The notes under the pieces were generated by a model. The model was not told the DNA's origin, ran no database searches, and worked only from the letters and a program-made list of their open reading frames with translations. A DNA stretch of 64,000 bases from Clostridium estertheticum. GTDB lineage: Bacteria; Bacillota; Clostridia; Clostridiales; Clostridiaceae. The stretch is taken from positions 2,873,001 through 2,937,000 of the forward strand of contig NZ_JAAMNH020000001.1 of assembly GCF_011065935.2 (NCBI RefSeq). The letters are read 5' to 3'. Position numbers and translations under genes: made by a program. Shown here piece by piece: positions 9,241-17,025 of this stretch. Numbering within the stretch: the first letter of the stretch is position 1; the number at the start of each line of letters is the position of its first letter.

Positions 9241-9297
9241 CTGAAACATAAGCCCGTCGGGCTAAGGTTCAGGAACGTCGGCAACACGAAAAGTTAT
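9241..9297 (+). repeat. attC-like right half, A family
   Basis: AAGCCCGTCGGGCTAAGG hairpin, then GAACGTCGGCAACACGAAAA and GTTATAG. The preceding bases 9208-9245 (GTGAAAACTGTGCGC...CAAGATC) match the flanks at 16775 and 38988, which precede other sites. Confidence 0.75.
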
Positions 9298-9408
9298 AGC
9301 TCTTCCTAATGTATATTATTAATACTTAAATTTATTAAAAAAGAATTTGGATGGTAAATACATAAATTGAACTATGCAAAGAAAATAGAATATTGGGGGC
9401 AGTTAATA

Positions 9409-9753
9409 TTGGAAATTACATTTGAAAAATCAAAGTTAGAAGATGTGAAAAAACTATTGCAAATACAAAACGAATCATTTCAAGAAGCCCTAACTTTACA
9501 TAAAGATTATGTGACAAATCCAGCATTTGAAAGTATAGAAAAAATTCCATACAAGATTCAAAAACAATATTATTATAAGATTATTGTTAATGGAGGCATT
9601 GTTGGAGGTATATATATTTATAAAAAAGAAGATCATCTTTACTATTTAAATAGAATCTTTATTCGGCCTAAATATGAAAATTTTGGAATAGGAAAAATGG
9701 CAATGAAATTCATTGAAAATGCAAAGGAAGGAGGGAATCATTATGAACTATGA
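9409..9753 (+). CDS. GNAT acetyltransferase, C-terminally truncated
   Basis: About 114 residues from TTG 9409, which has GGGGG 9 bases ahead. The N-terminal part of a GNAT fold is clear (VKKLLQIQNESFQEALTLHK; LNRIFIRPKYENFGIGKMAM as the acetyl-CoA loop). The frame ends soon after helix 3 by running into the ribosome site and start of the next gene, so the last strands and the usual FYxKxGF segment are missing. This is a deletion joint between two cassettes, and activity is doubtful. Confidence 0.6.
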   Translation: MEITFEKSKLEDVKKLLQIQNESFQEALTLHKDYVTNPAFESIEKIPYKIQKQYYYKIIVNGGIVGGIYIYKKEDHLYYLNRIFIRPKYENFGIGKMAMKFIENAKEGGNHYEL

Positions 9754-10426
9754 GGTTATCTTATTTGATGCTGATGGGACACTGTTTGATTACGATAAAG
9801 CGGAAGCTCATGCTTTAGAAAAAGCATTTAAGTATTTCAATTTTAAATATAAGGAAGAGAATGAGTTGAAAAATTATAGATTAATAAATAAGCAAATTTG
9901 GATTGATTATGAAAATGGGGAAATAGATTTTAAAAATTTAAGAATTGAAAGATTTAAAAGATTGTTTAAAAATTATGAAAAAAAGATTGACTTTAATGAG
10001 TTCAGTAATATTTACTTATCACAACTTGCAGATGGTATTTTTTTAATAGATGGAGCAGAAGAAGTGTGTAGGTATCTTTTTGAAAAATATAAGATTGTTA
10101 TTTTAACTAACGGAATCAAAGATGTTCAGCTTTCAAGAATTAACAATTCTCCACTAAGTAAATATATCCACGATATAATTACATCAGAAGAAACAGGATA
10201 TAAAAAACCTGATGTTGGAATTTTTGACTACACCTTTAATAGAATTGGACATTTAGATAAAGGTACTACTTTAATAATTGGTGATTCTTTAAGTTCAGAT
10301 ATTCGAGGTGGAATAAACTATAAAATTGATACATGTTGGTATAATTCAATTCACGAAGAAAATAATAGTGGGTTGAAACCAAATTATGAGATAAAAGATT
10401 TAAGGCAATTAATTAAATTGCTTTAG
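9743..10426 (+). CDS. HAD hydrolase, YjjG-type nucleotidase
   Basis: A 227-residue HAD phosphatase. Motif I is DADGT (D9, D11), motif II ILTNG, motif III the Lys of GYKKPDVGIF, and motif IV GDSLSSDIRGG. The helical cap and overall sequence match the YjjG/YfnB group, which remove phosphate from (non-canonical) pyrimidine nucleotides as house-cleaning enzymes. AAGGAGGG precedes ATG 9743, which lies inside the end of the truncated GNAT frame. Confidence 0.85.
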   Translation: MNYEVILFDADGTLFDYDKAEAHALEKAFKYFNFKYKEENELKNYRLINKQIWIDYENGEIDFKNLRIERFKRLFKNYEKKIDFNEFSNIYLSQLADGIFLIDGAEEVCRYLFEKYKIVILTNGIKDVQLSRINNSPLSKYIHDIITSEETGYKKPDVGIFDYTFNRIGHLDKGTTLIIGDSLSSDIRGGINYKIDTCWYNSIHEENNSGLKPNYEIKDLRQLIKLL

Positions 10427-10462
10427 AGTATATATATTTAGGATGCGCAGAAGAACTCCAAA

Positions 10463-10500
10463 TAACAATGCACTGCCATTCGCGCGGTAGGGAAGGCCGC
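10463..10500 (+). repeat. attC-like left half
   Basis: TAACAATGCACTGCCATTCG resembles the B-family left arm, then leads into CGCGGTAGGGAAGG. No matching right arm is seen. The small membrane reading frame that follows begins inside it. Confidence 0.55.
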
Positions 10501-10680
10501 TGGAGTCGAACTGCCGACATTTATTCAATTTTAGGACTTTTAATTCTAACTATATTAACCATTGCACTTAAGTTTAATTATCTAGATTTGAATACTTGGA
10601 AGGGGTTATTTTTTGCTATAATTATTATTTTCCTGCTCTTTTTAATTAGAGATATAAGAAAGATAATAAAAAACAATTAA
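10468..10680 (+). CDS. Small membrane protein, 5' end lies in an attC-like half-site
   Basis: A 70-residue open frame whose first 18 or so codons are attC-like sequence rather than true coding sequence. The remainder has two hydrophobic segments (about 19-33 and 47-61) and a basic tail, resembling the 65-residue protein at 21117 in layout. No ribosome site precedes the ATG. Probably the 3' remnant of a small membrane-protein cassette. Confidence 0.35.
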   Translation: MHCHSRGREGRWSRTADIYSILGLLILTILTIALKFNYLDLNTWKGLFFAIIIIFLLFLIRDIRKIIKNN

Positions 10681-10757
10681 CTTGTATAATATCGGTTTAA
10701 GACTGGATTATAAATATAAATTCAAAAGGAGAACTACTATAGGTTAGAAAATATGCT

Positions 10758-10868
10758 ATGCATGGATTGGATATAAGAACAAGAAATTTGCTATTTTCAT
10801 TCATAGCATTTATAACTATATTTTCGTTGGTAACGAATATTAGAGACATAAATGTAAAGAAATATTAA
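10758..10868 (+). CDS. Possible 36-residue membrane peptide
   Basis: The short open frame MHGLDIRTRNLLFSFIAF... has one hydrophobic segment. The nearest AAAGGAG is more than 20 bases upstream, so translation is uncertain. It may be a fragment of a decayed cassette. Confidence 0.2.
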   Translation: MHGLDIRTRNLLFSFIAFITIFSLVTNIRDINVKKY

Positions 10869-10879
10869 ATGCTTGTTGT

Positions 10880-10978
10880 CGGAAGGTTTCAATTCTAAGA
10901 ATAGTATAATGGCATACAAATCAGAATCAATGGAGTACGCCGAATTTAATGCCGAAATCAAGATGATAAACTATGGAA
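10880..10978 (+). repeat. Second copy of the sequence at 1-95
   Basis: Shares long matching words with the window start (CAATTCTAAGAATAG, GCATACAAATCAGAAT, GCCGAAAT) with scattered differences. Here it lies in an 81-codon open frame from 10873 whose function I cannot recognise. Confidence 0.6.
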
Positions 10979-11005
10979 ATGAGAGTAAAGAAATCTATCT
11001 AACAA

Positions 11006-11536
11006 TTGACAGTTTGTTTTATAGAGAAGAAGGCACCGAACACATTGTTATTTTTAGCTACAATAATGTCAACGCTATTTATTTTAGGACTATTTGTGCT
11101 ATTCATGTTGAATCTTAAAATGGGTATTATCGGTATTTATTCCCAATTCGAAGTACGGGTGACTTTAAAAGATAATATAAAGATCACTGATCAGCAAAAT
11201 ATACGTAAAAAAATAGAAGCGGCAATTGTTGTAACTTATATTACTTTTGAAAATAATACACCCCTATCATCATCATCATCATATATAATTAAAGTGAATG
11301 TACCAGATGATATACCTAAAATAATTTCTCAACTTAATGGGTTACAAGGTATAAATAAAATTAACGGTACTCAAAACTTTCCGAGGAATATTTTGGTAAC
11401 AATTAAAATAATTCAATGGATAGGAGTGATACTTTTCCTTATACTTATGGTAGCAACATTTTTTTTAATTAAATGTACAATGAAACTTGCTATATATCCA
11501 AGACTTAATGAAATTAGTATAATGCAATATCTTTAA
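11006..11536 (+). pseudogene. FtsX-like permease fragment
   Basis: A 176-codon frame resembling FtsX, the membrane partner of FtsE in cell division: a first membrane segment (about 15-36), YSQFEVRVTLKDNIK typical of the extracellular part, then YIIKVNVPDDIPKIISQLNG, a second segment (about 135-155) and ending EISIMQYL. FtsX normally continues for another 100 or so residues with two more helices, and the extracellular domain is also shortened. It is truncated and unlikely to act in division. Confidence 0.7.
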
Positions 11537-11721
11537 AAAAGTAATTGCTAATATGTTATAGGGTTTGATCTGATTGAACCGTAGTTATAATTAATGGCAT
11601 CATAACTCATCAATGAAAAGGACTTTTTTTGATGTATTTATATTGAAGAAAACACTTCTTGAATTATATATTTTATTGTGTGATAATTATTTAAGATTAC
11701 ATAAAGAAAAGGAGATATACT

Positions 11722-12084
11722 ATGCATATTCAGCATGTGACCTTAATGGTCAACAACTTGGAAGAATCTATTGAATTTTATGAGACGATTACAAAACTAA
11801 CTATTTCCCGCCGCTTTAAAGCAGAACCTGGAGAAGTTGCATTTCTGACAAATGGCAGCGGAGAAACTGAGATTGAACTTGTCTGCATGCCACAAGGTCA
11901 GAAGTTTGAAGGCAAAGGTATGTTCATTTGCTTTGAGACGGATAAACTGGATGCAATGCATAAGCTTGCGCAGGACAAAGGTCTTAACCCTTCTGCCATC
12001 CAGAACCCTGACGCTCAAACCCGCTATTTCTATGTTTATGACCCAAATGGTGTATCTGTACAGTTACGGGTTTTTCCGAAGTGA
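11722..12084 (+). CDS. VOC-family (glyoxalase/dioxygenase fold) protein
   Basis: A 120-residue single VOC module pair: HIQHVTLMVNNLEESIEFY at the N-terminus, ETEIELV in the middle, and YFYVYDPNGVSVQLR at the C-terminus. Likely metal ligands are H6 and the Glu near residue 54 and Gln near 115. Such proteins include glyoxalase I and drug-binding resistance proteins; this one's role cannot be assigned. AAAGGAGATATACT precedes the ATG. Codon use is visibly less AT-rich than in neighbouring genes, suggesting a different source. Confidence 0.85.
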   Translation: MHIQHVTLMVNNLEESIEFYETITKLTISRRFKAEPGEVAFLTNGSGETEIELVCMPQGQKFEGKGMFICFETDKLDAMHKLAQDKGLNPSAIQNPDAQTRYFYVYDPNGVSVQLRVFPK

Positions 12085-12230
12085 TTTTCAAAAGCATCCA
12101 GCTTGCTGTAATATACAGTTGAGTTAATTCGCTTTCTTCTTATATTGCAACACAATTATTATGTAGTATGAATAATATTTAAGGATAACTGTAGTAGGTC
12201 TTGCTCAAAGTGTAGTGGCTAAACTCCGTA

Positions 12231-12402
12231 TAACAAAATGTTGCCGTCCGCCTTCACTGGTGGACTATTTTTATATAGTATCATGTAAATTTATTACTTA
12301 TAATCTATATATAGGTTAGTAGTTAGTACATCGCCAAGGCACATTCCTCATCCTAAGTGCAGTCGCACTAGGGATGAGAAACGTCGGTAACACGAAACGT
12401 TA
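12231..12402 (+). repeat. attC-like site, complete, A family
   Basis: TAACAAAATGTTGCCG at 12231; right arm CGTCGGTAACACGAAACGTT ends with GTTATAC (12399-12405). Inner hairpin AAGTGCAGTCGCACT. The upstream flank 12145-12230 is the long repeated flank (TTATTATGTAGTATGAATAA; GGATAACTGTAGTAGG). Confidence 0.9.
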
Positions 12403-12528
12403 TACTAAATTAAGAACAAAAAAGTAATTGCTCATAAGTTATTTGGAATGACCTTTAAGACACAGTTGTATAATTAGACGAAGATAATTTATATTAATCA
12501 CATTATGAATTTTTAGGGGGGATTTTTC

Positions 12529-13089
12529 ATGTTAAAACATAATGGAACAAAAATAATAGAAACTCAAAGACTTATATTGAGACAGTTTAAAGAGGAAGAT
12601 GCTGCAGATATGTTTAATAATTGGGCATCTGATGATGAGGTTACCAGATATGTCTCTTGGCAAACTCACAGTAACATTGAAGTAAGTAAAAAAGTACTTA
12701 AAATGTGGATTGATGAATATAGTAGCCAAGAAAATTATAATTGGGCAATAGTAATAAAGGAAAATGGAAGTGTAGTTGGTTCCATTGGACTTATGAATAT
12801 AGAGTATAATATTGAAAACTGTGAGATTGGTTATTGCATAAGTAAGGCCTTTTGGAACAAAGGGATAACAACTGAAGCTTTTTCTGCGGTCATTAATTTT
12901 GCCTTTAAAGAAGTAGGGTTTGAACGTATAACCGGACGTCATCATGTTGATAATGTAGCCTCTGGACGAGTTATGGAAAAGTGTGGTTTAAAATATGAAG
13001 GTACTTTAAGAAAGATACATAAACTTAATACTGGTTCACTAGTAGATTGTAAATATTATTCAATATTAAAGGAAGAATATGTAGATTAG
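12529..13089 (+). CDS. GNAT acetyltransferase, RimJ/RimL type
   Basis: A 186-residue protein with the N-terminal TQRLILRQFKEEDA, the acetyl-CoA loop region SKAFWNKGITTEAFSAVI, and HVDNVASGRVMEKCGLKYEG, as in ribosomal-protein-type N-acetyltransferases. GGGGGGATTTTTC precedes the ATG. The leader between the site at 12402 and this gene has the shared TTGCTCATAAGTTAT block. Substrate unknown. Confidence 0.9.
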   Translation: MLKHNGTKIIETQRLILRQFKEEDAADMFNNWASDDEVTRYVSWQTHSNIEVSKKVLKMWIDEYSSQENYNWAIVIKENGSVVGSIGLMNIEYNIENCEIGYCISKAFWNKGITTEAFSAVINFAFKEVGFERITGRHHVDNVASGRVMEKCGLKYEGTLRKIHKLNTGSLVDCKYYSILKEEYVD

Positions 13090-13202
13090 TATAACAATCG
13101 TTATATTTGATTATTAATAAGCCGTACTTTTCATATTGTATGCAATAACTCTAATGATAACTGGAGTAGGGATTGCTCAAAAGGTGGTGTCTAAACTCCG
13201 TA

Positions 13203-13308
13203 TAACAAAATGTTGCCGTCCACCTTGGCTGGTGGACTATTTTTATATAGCGTTGTGTAAATTTATTACTTATAATCTATATATAGGGTAGTAGTAGTAG
13301 TAGTGGGA
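13203..13308 (+). repeat. attC-like left half, A family
   Basis: TAACAAAATGTTGCCG and the full inner insert up to GGGTAGTAGTAGTAGTAG, where it breaks off into a short GTA repeat. The right arm is lost. The flank at 13130-13202 is the repeated A-family flank. Confidence 0.75.
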
Positions 13309-13546
13309 GGAAGCAAAAAAGAAGTAAGAACACAGTGGTAAGAGTTTGGATTCAGGTTATGTATGAAGAAAAGCAAGCTAAATCAAATAAAAAAAGAGGC
13401 TAAAAGAACAGAAGATGAAGGAGGGAAAATGTAAAAACGTATTATGAAACCTTGGATTAGTGCTATTAGCAATGATTTATGGGTATTCTTATCAAAGGAG
13501 ATTATTCTTAATGATGGGCTAGTTAATTTAAAAAGTTTTTTAGAAA
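13309..13546. other. Decayed stretch without a gene
   Basis: Short blocked frames only; GAAGGAGGGAAAATG at about 13420 is followed at once by a stop. It lies between a broken left half-site and the Nudix pseudogene, so it is probably cassette debris. Confidence 0.4.
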
Positions 13547-13572
13547 GCATGGCTCTGGAGCCCATGTTTTTT
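13547..13572 (+). terminator. Rho-independent terminator-like hairpin
   Basis: CATGGCTC TG GAGCCCATG with one bulged C, followed by TTTTTT. No clear gene ends just before it. Confidence 0.5.
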
Positions 13573-14045
13573 AGACTGGTTAATGATAAATAATATACTA
13601 GTGTTTCATAGAATAAAATATACACATAATGCTGATGGGGGGATGATCTTTGTTTACTATTGGAGTTTTTGGCTTGATTTTGGATGAAAAAAATAGAATT
13701 TTATTATGCCATAGGACTGATATAGACTTATGGAATTTGCCTGGCGGAGGATTAGGGAAAGGTGAAACTCCTTAGCAAGGGGTTATAAGAGAGGTAAAGG
13801 AAGAAGTTGGATTAGAAGTTGAAGTAATAAAACTTCAGGGAATATATAGTAAGACATTTGAAGATGATATTATTTTTTCTTTTATATGTAAAAAAATTAG
13901 TGGGGATTTAACTTTGACTAATGAGGCTGATGATATAAATTATTTTAGTATTGATGAAATACCACTGAATGACCCTTCCCCAATAAACTAGACACTCTAA
14001 ACTCGTATTATCTCTTGTTTTCGTACAATAACTTAATATTTGGTT

Positions 14046-14894
14046 TTAAGCTACTTTAGCTTTTCGAGTAGCTTTATTATAATAGTCTTCAGGTGTCACA
14101 TATCCATTTGAGGCATGGATTCGCTGCCGATTATAAAACACTTCAACATATTCAAATACGGCTGCACGGGCTTCTTCACGAGTCCTAAAGTGTGTACCAT
14201 AGAGCCATTCACATTTTAATTTGCCCCAGAAAGATTCCATTGGTGCATTATCCCAACAGTTACCTTTTCGGGACATACTACATGTAAAACCATACTTTTT
14301 AATCAAATTTTGGTAGTCGTAAGAACAGTACTGTGAACCTCTATCCGAGTGTAAAATGACGTTTGAAGGCTTACCAGCACGTAGATATGCCGAATTCAAT
14401 GCGTCAATAACTAATTCCTTTGTCATTCGTTCACTCATGGACAATCCAACAATTTTTTGTCCACATAAATCCAAGATTCCAGCGATATAAAGCCATCCTT
14501 CATCTGTCCACAGGTAGGTGATATCACTTACCATTTTTTCATTAGGTTTGTCCACAGAAAAGTCACGGTTGAGGATATTTTCTGCAATTGGAAGCTTATG
14601 ATTAGAATTTGTAGTGGCTATAAATTTCTTTGAAACCTTTGATTTTATGCCATTTTCACTCATGATATGTTCCACTCTTTTATGATTAATAGGACATTTG
14701 CTTTTGGTGTTTAATATTCGTGTAATTTTTGTTGAACCGTAAACTTTATTGCTCTTTCCATGGATATCACTAATTTCCTTTAATAGAAGGTTATTTGCCT
14801 TTGATCTCATGCTTTCTGGACGTTTCTCCCATGCATAGTAGCTGCTCCTAGAAACTGATAGGACCATGCATAGCTTCGCTAGATGGTAGTTCAT
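14046..14894 (-). CDS. IS3-family transposase OrfB (DDE domain)
   Basis: A 282-residue integrase-core protein with the HTH_21-like N-terminus (YGSTKITRILN), the first catalytic Asp in SDITYLWT, the second in HSDRGSQY, and Glu in MESFWGKLK. The C-terminal FYNRQRIHASNGYVTPEDYY is typical of the family. It normally forms an OrfAB fusion through a -1 shift; the frame is open upstream of its ATG back to the A7 run in orfA (LKKSGSLLREKPQIKRFLFI). Confidence 0.95.
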   Translation of the reverse strand: MNYHLAKLCMVLSVSRSSYYAWEKRPESMRSKANNLLLKEISDIHGKSNKVYGSTKITRILNTKSKCPINHKRVEHIMSENGIKSKVSKKFIATTNSNHKLPIAENILNRDFSVDKPNEKMVSDITYLWTDEGWLYIAGILDLCGQKIVGLSMSERMTKELVIDALNSAYLRAGKPSNVILHSDRGSQYCSYDYQNLIKKYGFTCSMSRKGNCWDNAPMESFWGKLKCEWLYGTHFRTREEARAAVFEYVEVFYNRQRIHASNGYVTPEDYYNKATRKAKVA

Positions 14895-14923
14895 GCGATT
14901 AGCCTTGATAAATAGAAATCTCT

Positions 14924-15211
14924 TTATTTGAGGTTTCTCGCGAAGTAGGCTGCCGCTTTTTTTAATATATCATTCTCCTCTTTGAGGTCCCTATTTTCTT
15001 TTTCAAGCTTATGAAATTTTTCATCTTCTGGGCTTAAGTGTCCACTACCTATAAATGGAGCCTTAGGAGATTTTCTATACTTATTTACCCAGCCCTGCAT
15101 TGTGGTTGGCTTAACCCCTAAATCAGCAGCTACTTTTGACATCGACTCTCCTGTTTTTTCTAATCTCTTTACTGCTTCCATTTTAAATTCAGCACTATAA
15201 CTTTTATTCAT
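14924..15211 (-). CDS. IS3-family transposase OrfA (HTH and leucine zipper)
   Basis: A 95-residue protein with a helix-turn-helix (SAEFKMEAVKRLEKTG ... VKPTTMQGWVNKYR) and a C-terminal coiled coil (KLEKENRDLKEENDILKKAA). Near the end an AAAAAAAG run in LKKA is a likely -1 slippery site for making OrfAB. It binds the IS ends. Confidence 0.95.
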   Translation of the reverse strand: MNKSYSAEFKMEAVKRLEKTGESMSKVAADLGVKPTTMQGWVNKYRKSPKAPFIGSGHLSPEDEKFHKLEKENRDLKEENDILKKAAAYFARNLK

Positions 15212-15480
15212 CTAAAATCATCCACCCTTCATTTTTAGTATAGCACGAGTTCCTCGTGTCTAACAAAGGGGGTATGGGTCAGAACACTGTACAAAGACAT
15301 ATTGAAAGAATACGAGATTTTTATAATGATGATGAAGGAGTAATATTAAAAGGATACAATAACCCAGAGGTTGAAGGAATTGAATTTAATAAAGGTTAAT
15401 GTGGAATTTTCCTTTTTACGTGGCAATCTTTATGTGAAATAAACCTATTGACCAATTGTTGGTGGTGTTGCCACATCATA

Positions 15481-15593
15481 TAACAAAATGTTGCCGTTCG
15501 CCTTGGCTGGGAAGTATTTAGAGAAGAGACAATCTATTCAAACAAGTGTATGGTTGAAACTAAGAAAACCAAAAATAATGCCAAGGTACGTTA
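15481..15593 (+). repeat. attC-like site with missing right arm, A family
   Basis: TAACAAAATGTTGCCG at 15481; the inner insert is of the type in the 1421 site (GGCTGGGAAGTATTTAGAGA). After GCCAAGGTA it goes directly to CGTTATTTG, the same shortened right arm as at 3525-3640. The next leader (GAAATTCCATGTCTACGG) recurs at 15952 and 21333. Confidence 0.75.
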
Positions 15594-15705
15594 TTTGAAA
15601 TTCCATGTCTACGGAAGTTTATACTTACGAATTTAGTGAGTTTTGTTTTAGCAATATAAGGGATAGGTCAAAATTATGTTTTAAAAACGTTTGGAGGAGA
15701 GAAAC

Positions 15706-15952
15706 ATGAATATTTTATTAGATGGGTTAGATTTTGATAAAGCTTGAGCATATGATATATTAAAAAACATAATTAAGACGGACTGCAAAATTACAATTGT
15801 TCCTTTTTCTTTTCATGAAGATAGGATAAAAAACGCTGAGGAATGGGAAAAGTCTTATAATAAATTAAATGGAGAATATTATAGTAATATTGTGCTGCCA
15901 TTTCTAGCGTACTGGATAAGTGTCTCGGAGTCGGCAATTAGTAATGTTAGTT
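15706..15952 (+). pseudogene. Peptidase E-like (S51) gene fragment with nonsense codon
   Basis: ATG 15706 after GGAGGAGAG. It reads MNILLDGLDFDKA-stop-AYDILKNIIK, then CKITIVPFSFHEDRIKNAEE, like the N-terminus of class I glutamine amidotransferase-like S51 peptidases. TGA at 15745-15747 sits where Trp would fit. After YYSNIVLPFLAYW the frame enters an attC-like right half and stops; the catalytic Ser/His part is missing. Confidence 0.65.
15924..15949 (+). repeat. attC-like right half, degenerate
   Basis: GGAGTCGGCAATTAGTAATG then TTAG. The preceding truncated gene is fused into it. Confidence 0.5.
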
Positions 15953-16073
15953 GAAATTTCACGTCTATAAAAGATTTTATTACGCAGTTAGCGATTTTTA
16001 TAGATTTTAACATGAAAAATAGATTACAGTGGTAATCAAAACGAAAGATCATCTAAAAAAAGGGGGAATTCAA

Positions 16074-16688
16074 ATGTTTTTTAAACCAATAAAAACTAAG
16101 CGATTAACTGAAGATATTTATGTAGTGAAAACTATAATCTCAAACTTTTATATTTATACTGATGGAGAAAACACACTATGCTTTGATACAGGTTATATCC
16201 CAATAATTATAAAAAGAGCGTTAAAAAAAATTAATATTACGCCAGATTCTATTTCTCATATATTCTTAACACATTCAGACTATGACCATGTTGGCGGTAT
16301 TAAACTATTTAAAAATGCACAAGTTTATCTTTCTCTTGATGAAGAAAAGATGATTACATTCAAAAAACCAAGGGTATTATTACTTTTTAATAAAAGAATA
16401 AAAAGAAAATATGAAATGTTAAAAGATGGTGATATAACTTATATAGGTAAAATAAAAGTAAAATCAATTACGACGCCAGGTCATACGCCTGGTTCAATGT
16501 CATACTTGGTTAATGATAGTATTCTATTTTCTGGAGATACATTGACAATACGAAATAGTAAAGTGAAACCGTTCTTTTGGTTACAAAATATGAATACAAG
16601 ACTACAAAAGGAATCCATTAAGAAGCTTTTAAAAATAGATACCATTAAATTGATATGTACAGGCCATACTGGATATTTAAAAATATAG
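16074..16688 (+). CDS. MBL-fold metallo-hydrolase
   Basis: A 204-residue metallo-beta-lactamase-fold protein. The metal motif is THSDYDH (66-72), in which the second His of the usual HxHxDH is Asp, a known variant. Further ligands are H137 (PGHTPGS), D155 (FSGDT) and the His of TGHTG near 199. Likely a small-molecule hydrolase or lactonase-like enzyme; no evidence for beta-lactamase activity. ATG 16074 has AAGGGGG at a good distance. A complete attC-like site follows. Confidence 0.85.
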   Translation: MFFKPIKTKRLTEDIYVVKTIISNFYIYTDGENTLCFDTGYIPIIIKRALKKINITPDSISHIFLTHSDYDHVGGIKLFKNAQVYLSLDEEKMITFKKPRVLLLFNKRIKRKYEMLKDGDITYIGKIKVKSITTPGHTPGSMSYLVNDSILFSGDTLTIRNSKVKPFFWLQNMNTRLQKESIKKLLKIDTIKLICTGHTGYLKI

Positions 16689-16821
16689 GCTTTAGATAAG
16701 AATAAGAAACACAGTAATTAATATGAGATTTTTATGGATTCTTTATTTATAATGAAATAAATAGTGAATAGATTAGTGAAAACAGCACGCTCTATAAAGT
16801 GTGCAAGATCGAAATATCTAC

Positions 16822-16927
16822 TAACAAGGCACTCAAGTTCGCTTTGGCTTGATAAGACAGCCAAAGCACATTCCTTCACCAAGCGCGTCACGCTAAGGAT
16901 CAGGAACGTCGGCAACAAGAAACGTTG
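16822..16927 (+). repeat. attC-like site, B-type left arm with A-type right arm
   Basis: Left CTAACAAGGCACTCAAGTTC; right GAACGTCGGCAACAAGAAAC then GTTGTCT. GGCTTG...CAGCCAAAGC and the AAGCGCGTCACGCT hairpin are inside. The arms do not match as well as in pure sites, which suggests recombination between two sites within the palindrome. Confidence 0.8.
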
Positions 16928-17025
16928 TCTGAAAAGCTATATTTTACTAAAATGTGTCGCTGTTATATAGATAGTATAAGATGTTGGTTTAGTAAATCAA
17001 TTATTATGCATTAAAGGAGGTAAAA

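Larger units (their letters stand above)
13970..15281 (-). mobile_element. IS3-family insertion sequence, 1312 bp
   Basis: The ends are imperfect inverted repeats: TGACCC...TAGACAC on the left, and on the right (read inward) TGACCC...TAGACAC. A 3-bp GAA target duplication flanks it (13967-13969 and 15282-15284). It carries the usual two overlapping-phase genes on the minus strand. Both genes look intact, so it may be active or recently so. Confidence 0.9.
13650..15399 (+). pseudogene. Nudix hydrolase, nonsense mutation and split by an IS3-family element
   Basis: TTG 13650 follows GGGGGGATG. The first part encodes LLCHRTDIDLWNLPGGGLGK and the Nudix box GETP-stop-QGVIREVKEEVGL; TAG at 13773-13775 interrupts the box. 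The IS element begins at 13970. Removing it and one copy of the GAA duplication restores the frame: IDEIPLN-TVQRHIERIRDFYND, ending at TAA 15397-15399. The gene was thus damaged twice, by point mutation and by insertion. Confidence 0.85.

Noticed and set aside
16764..16970. Reading frames that run through attC-like sites (also 1395-1580 minus, 22746 start, 26134-26349, 27002-27184, 29089-29316, 33745-33969)
   Set aside because: They consist mostly of site sequence, lack ribosome sites, and recur as similar peptides only because the sites are similar.
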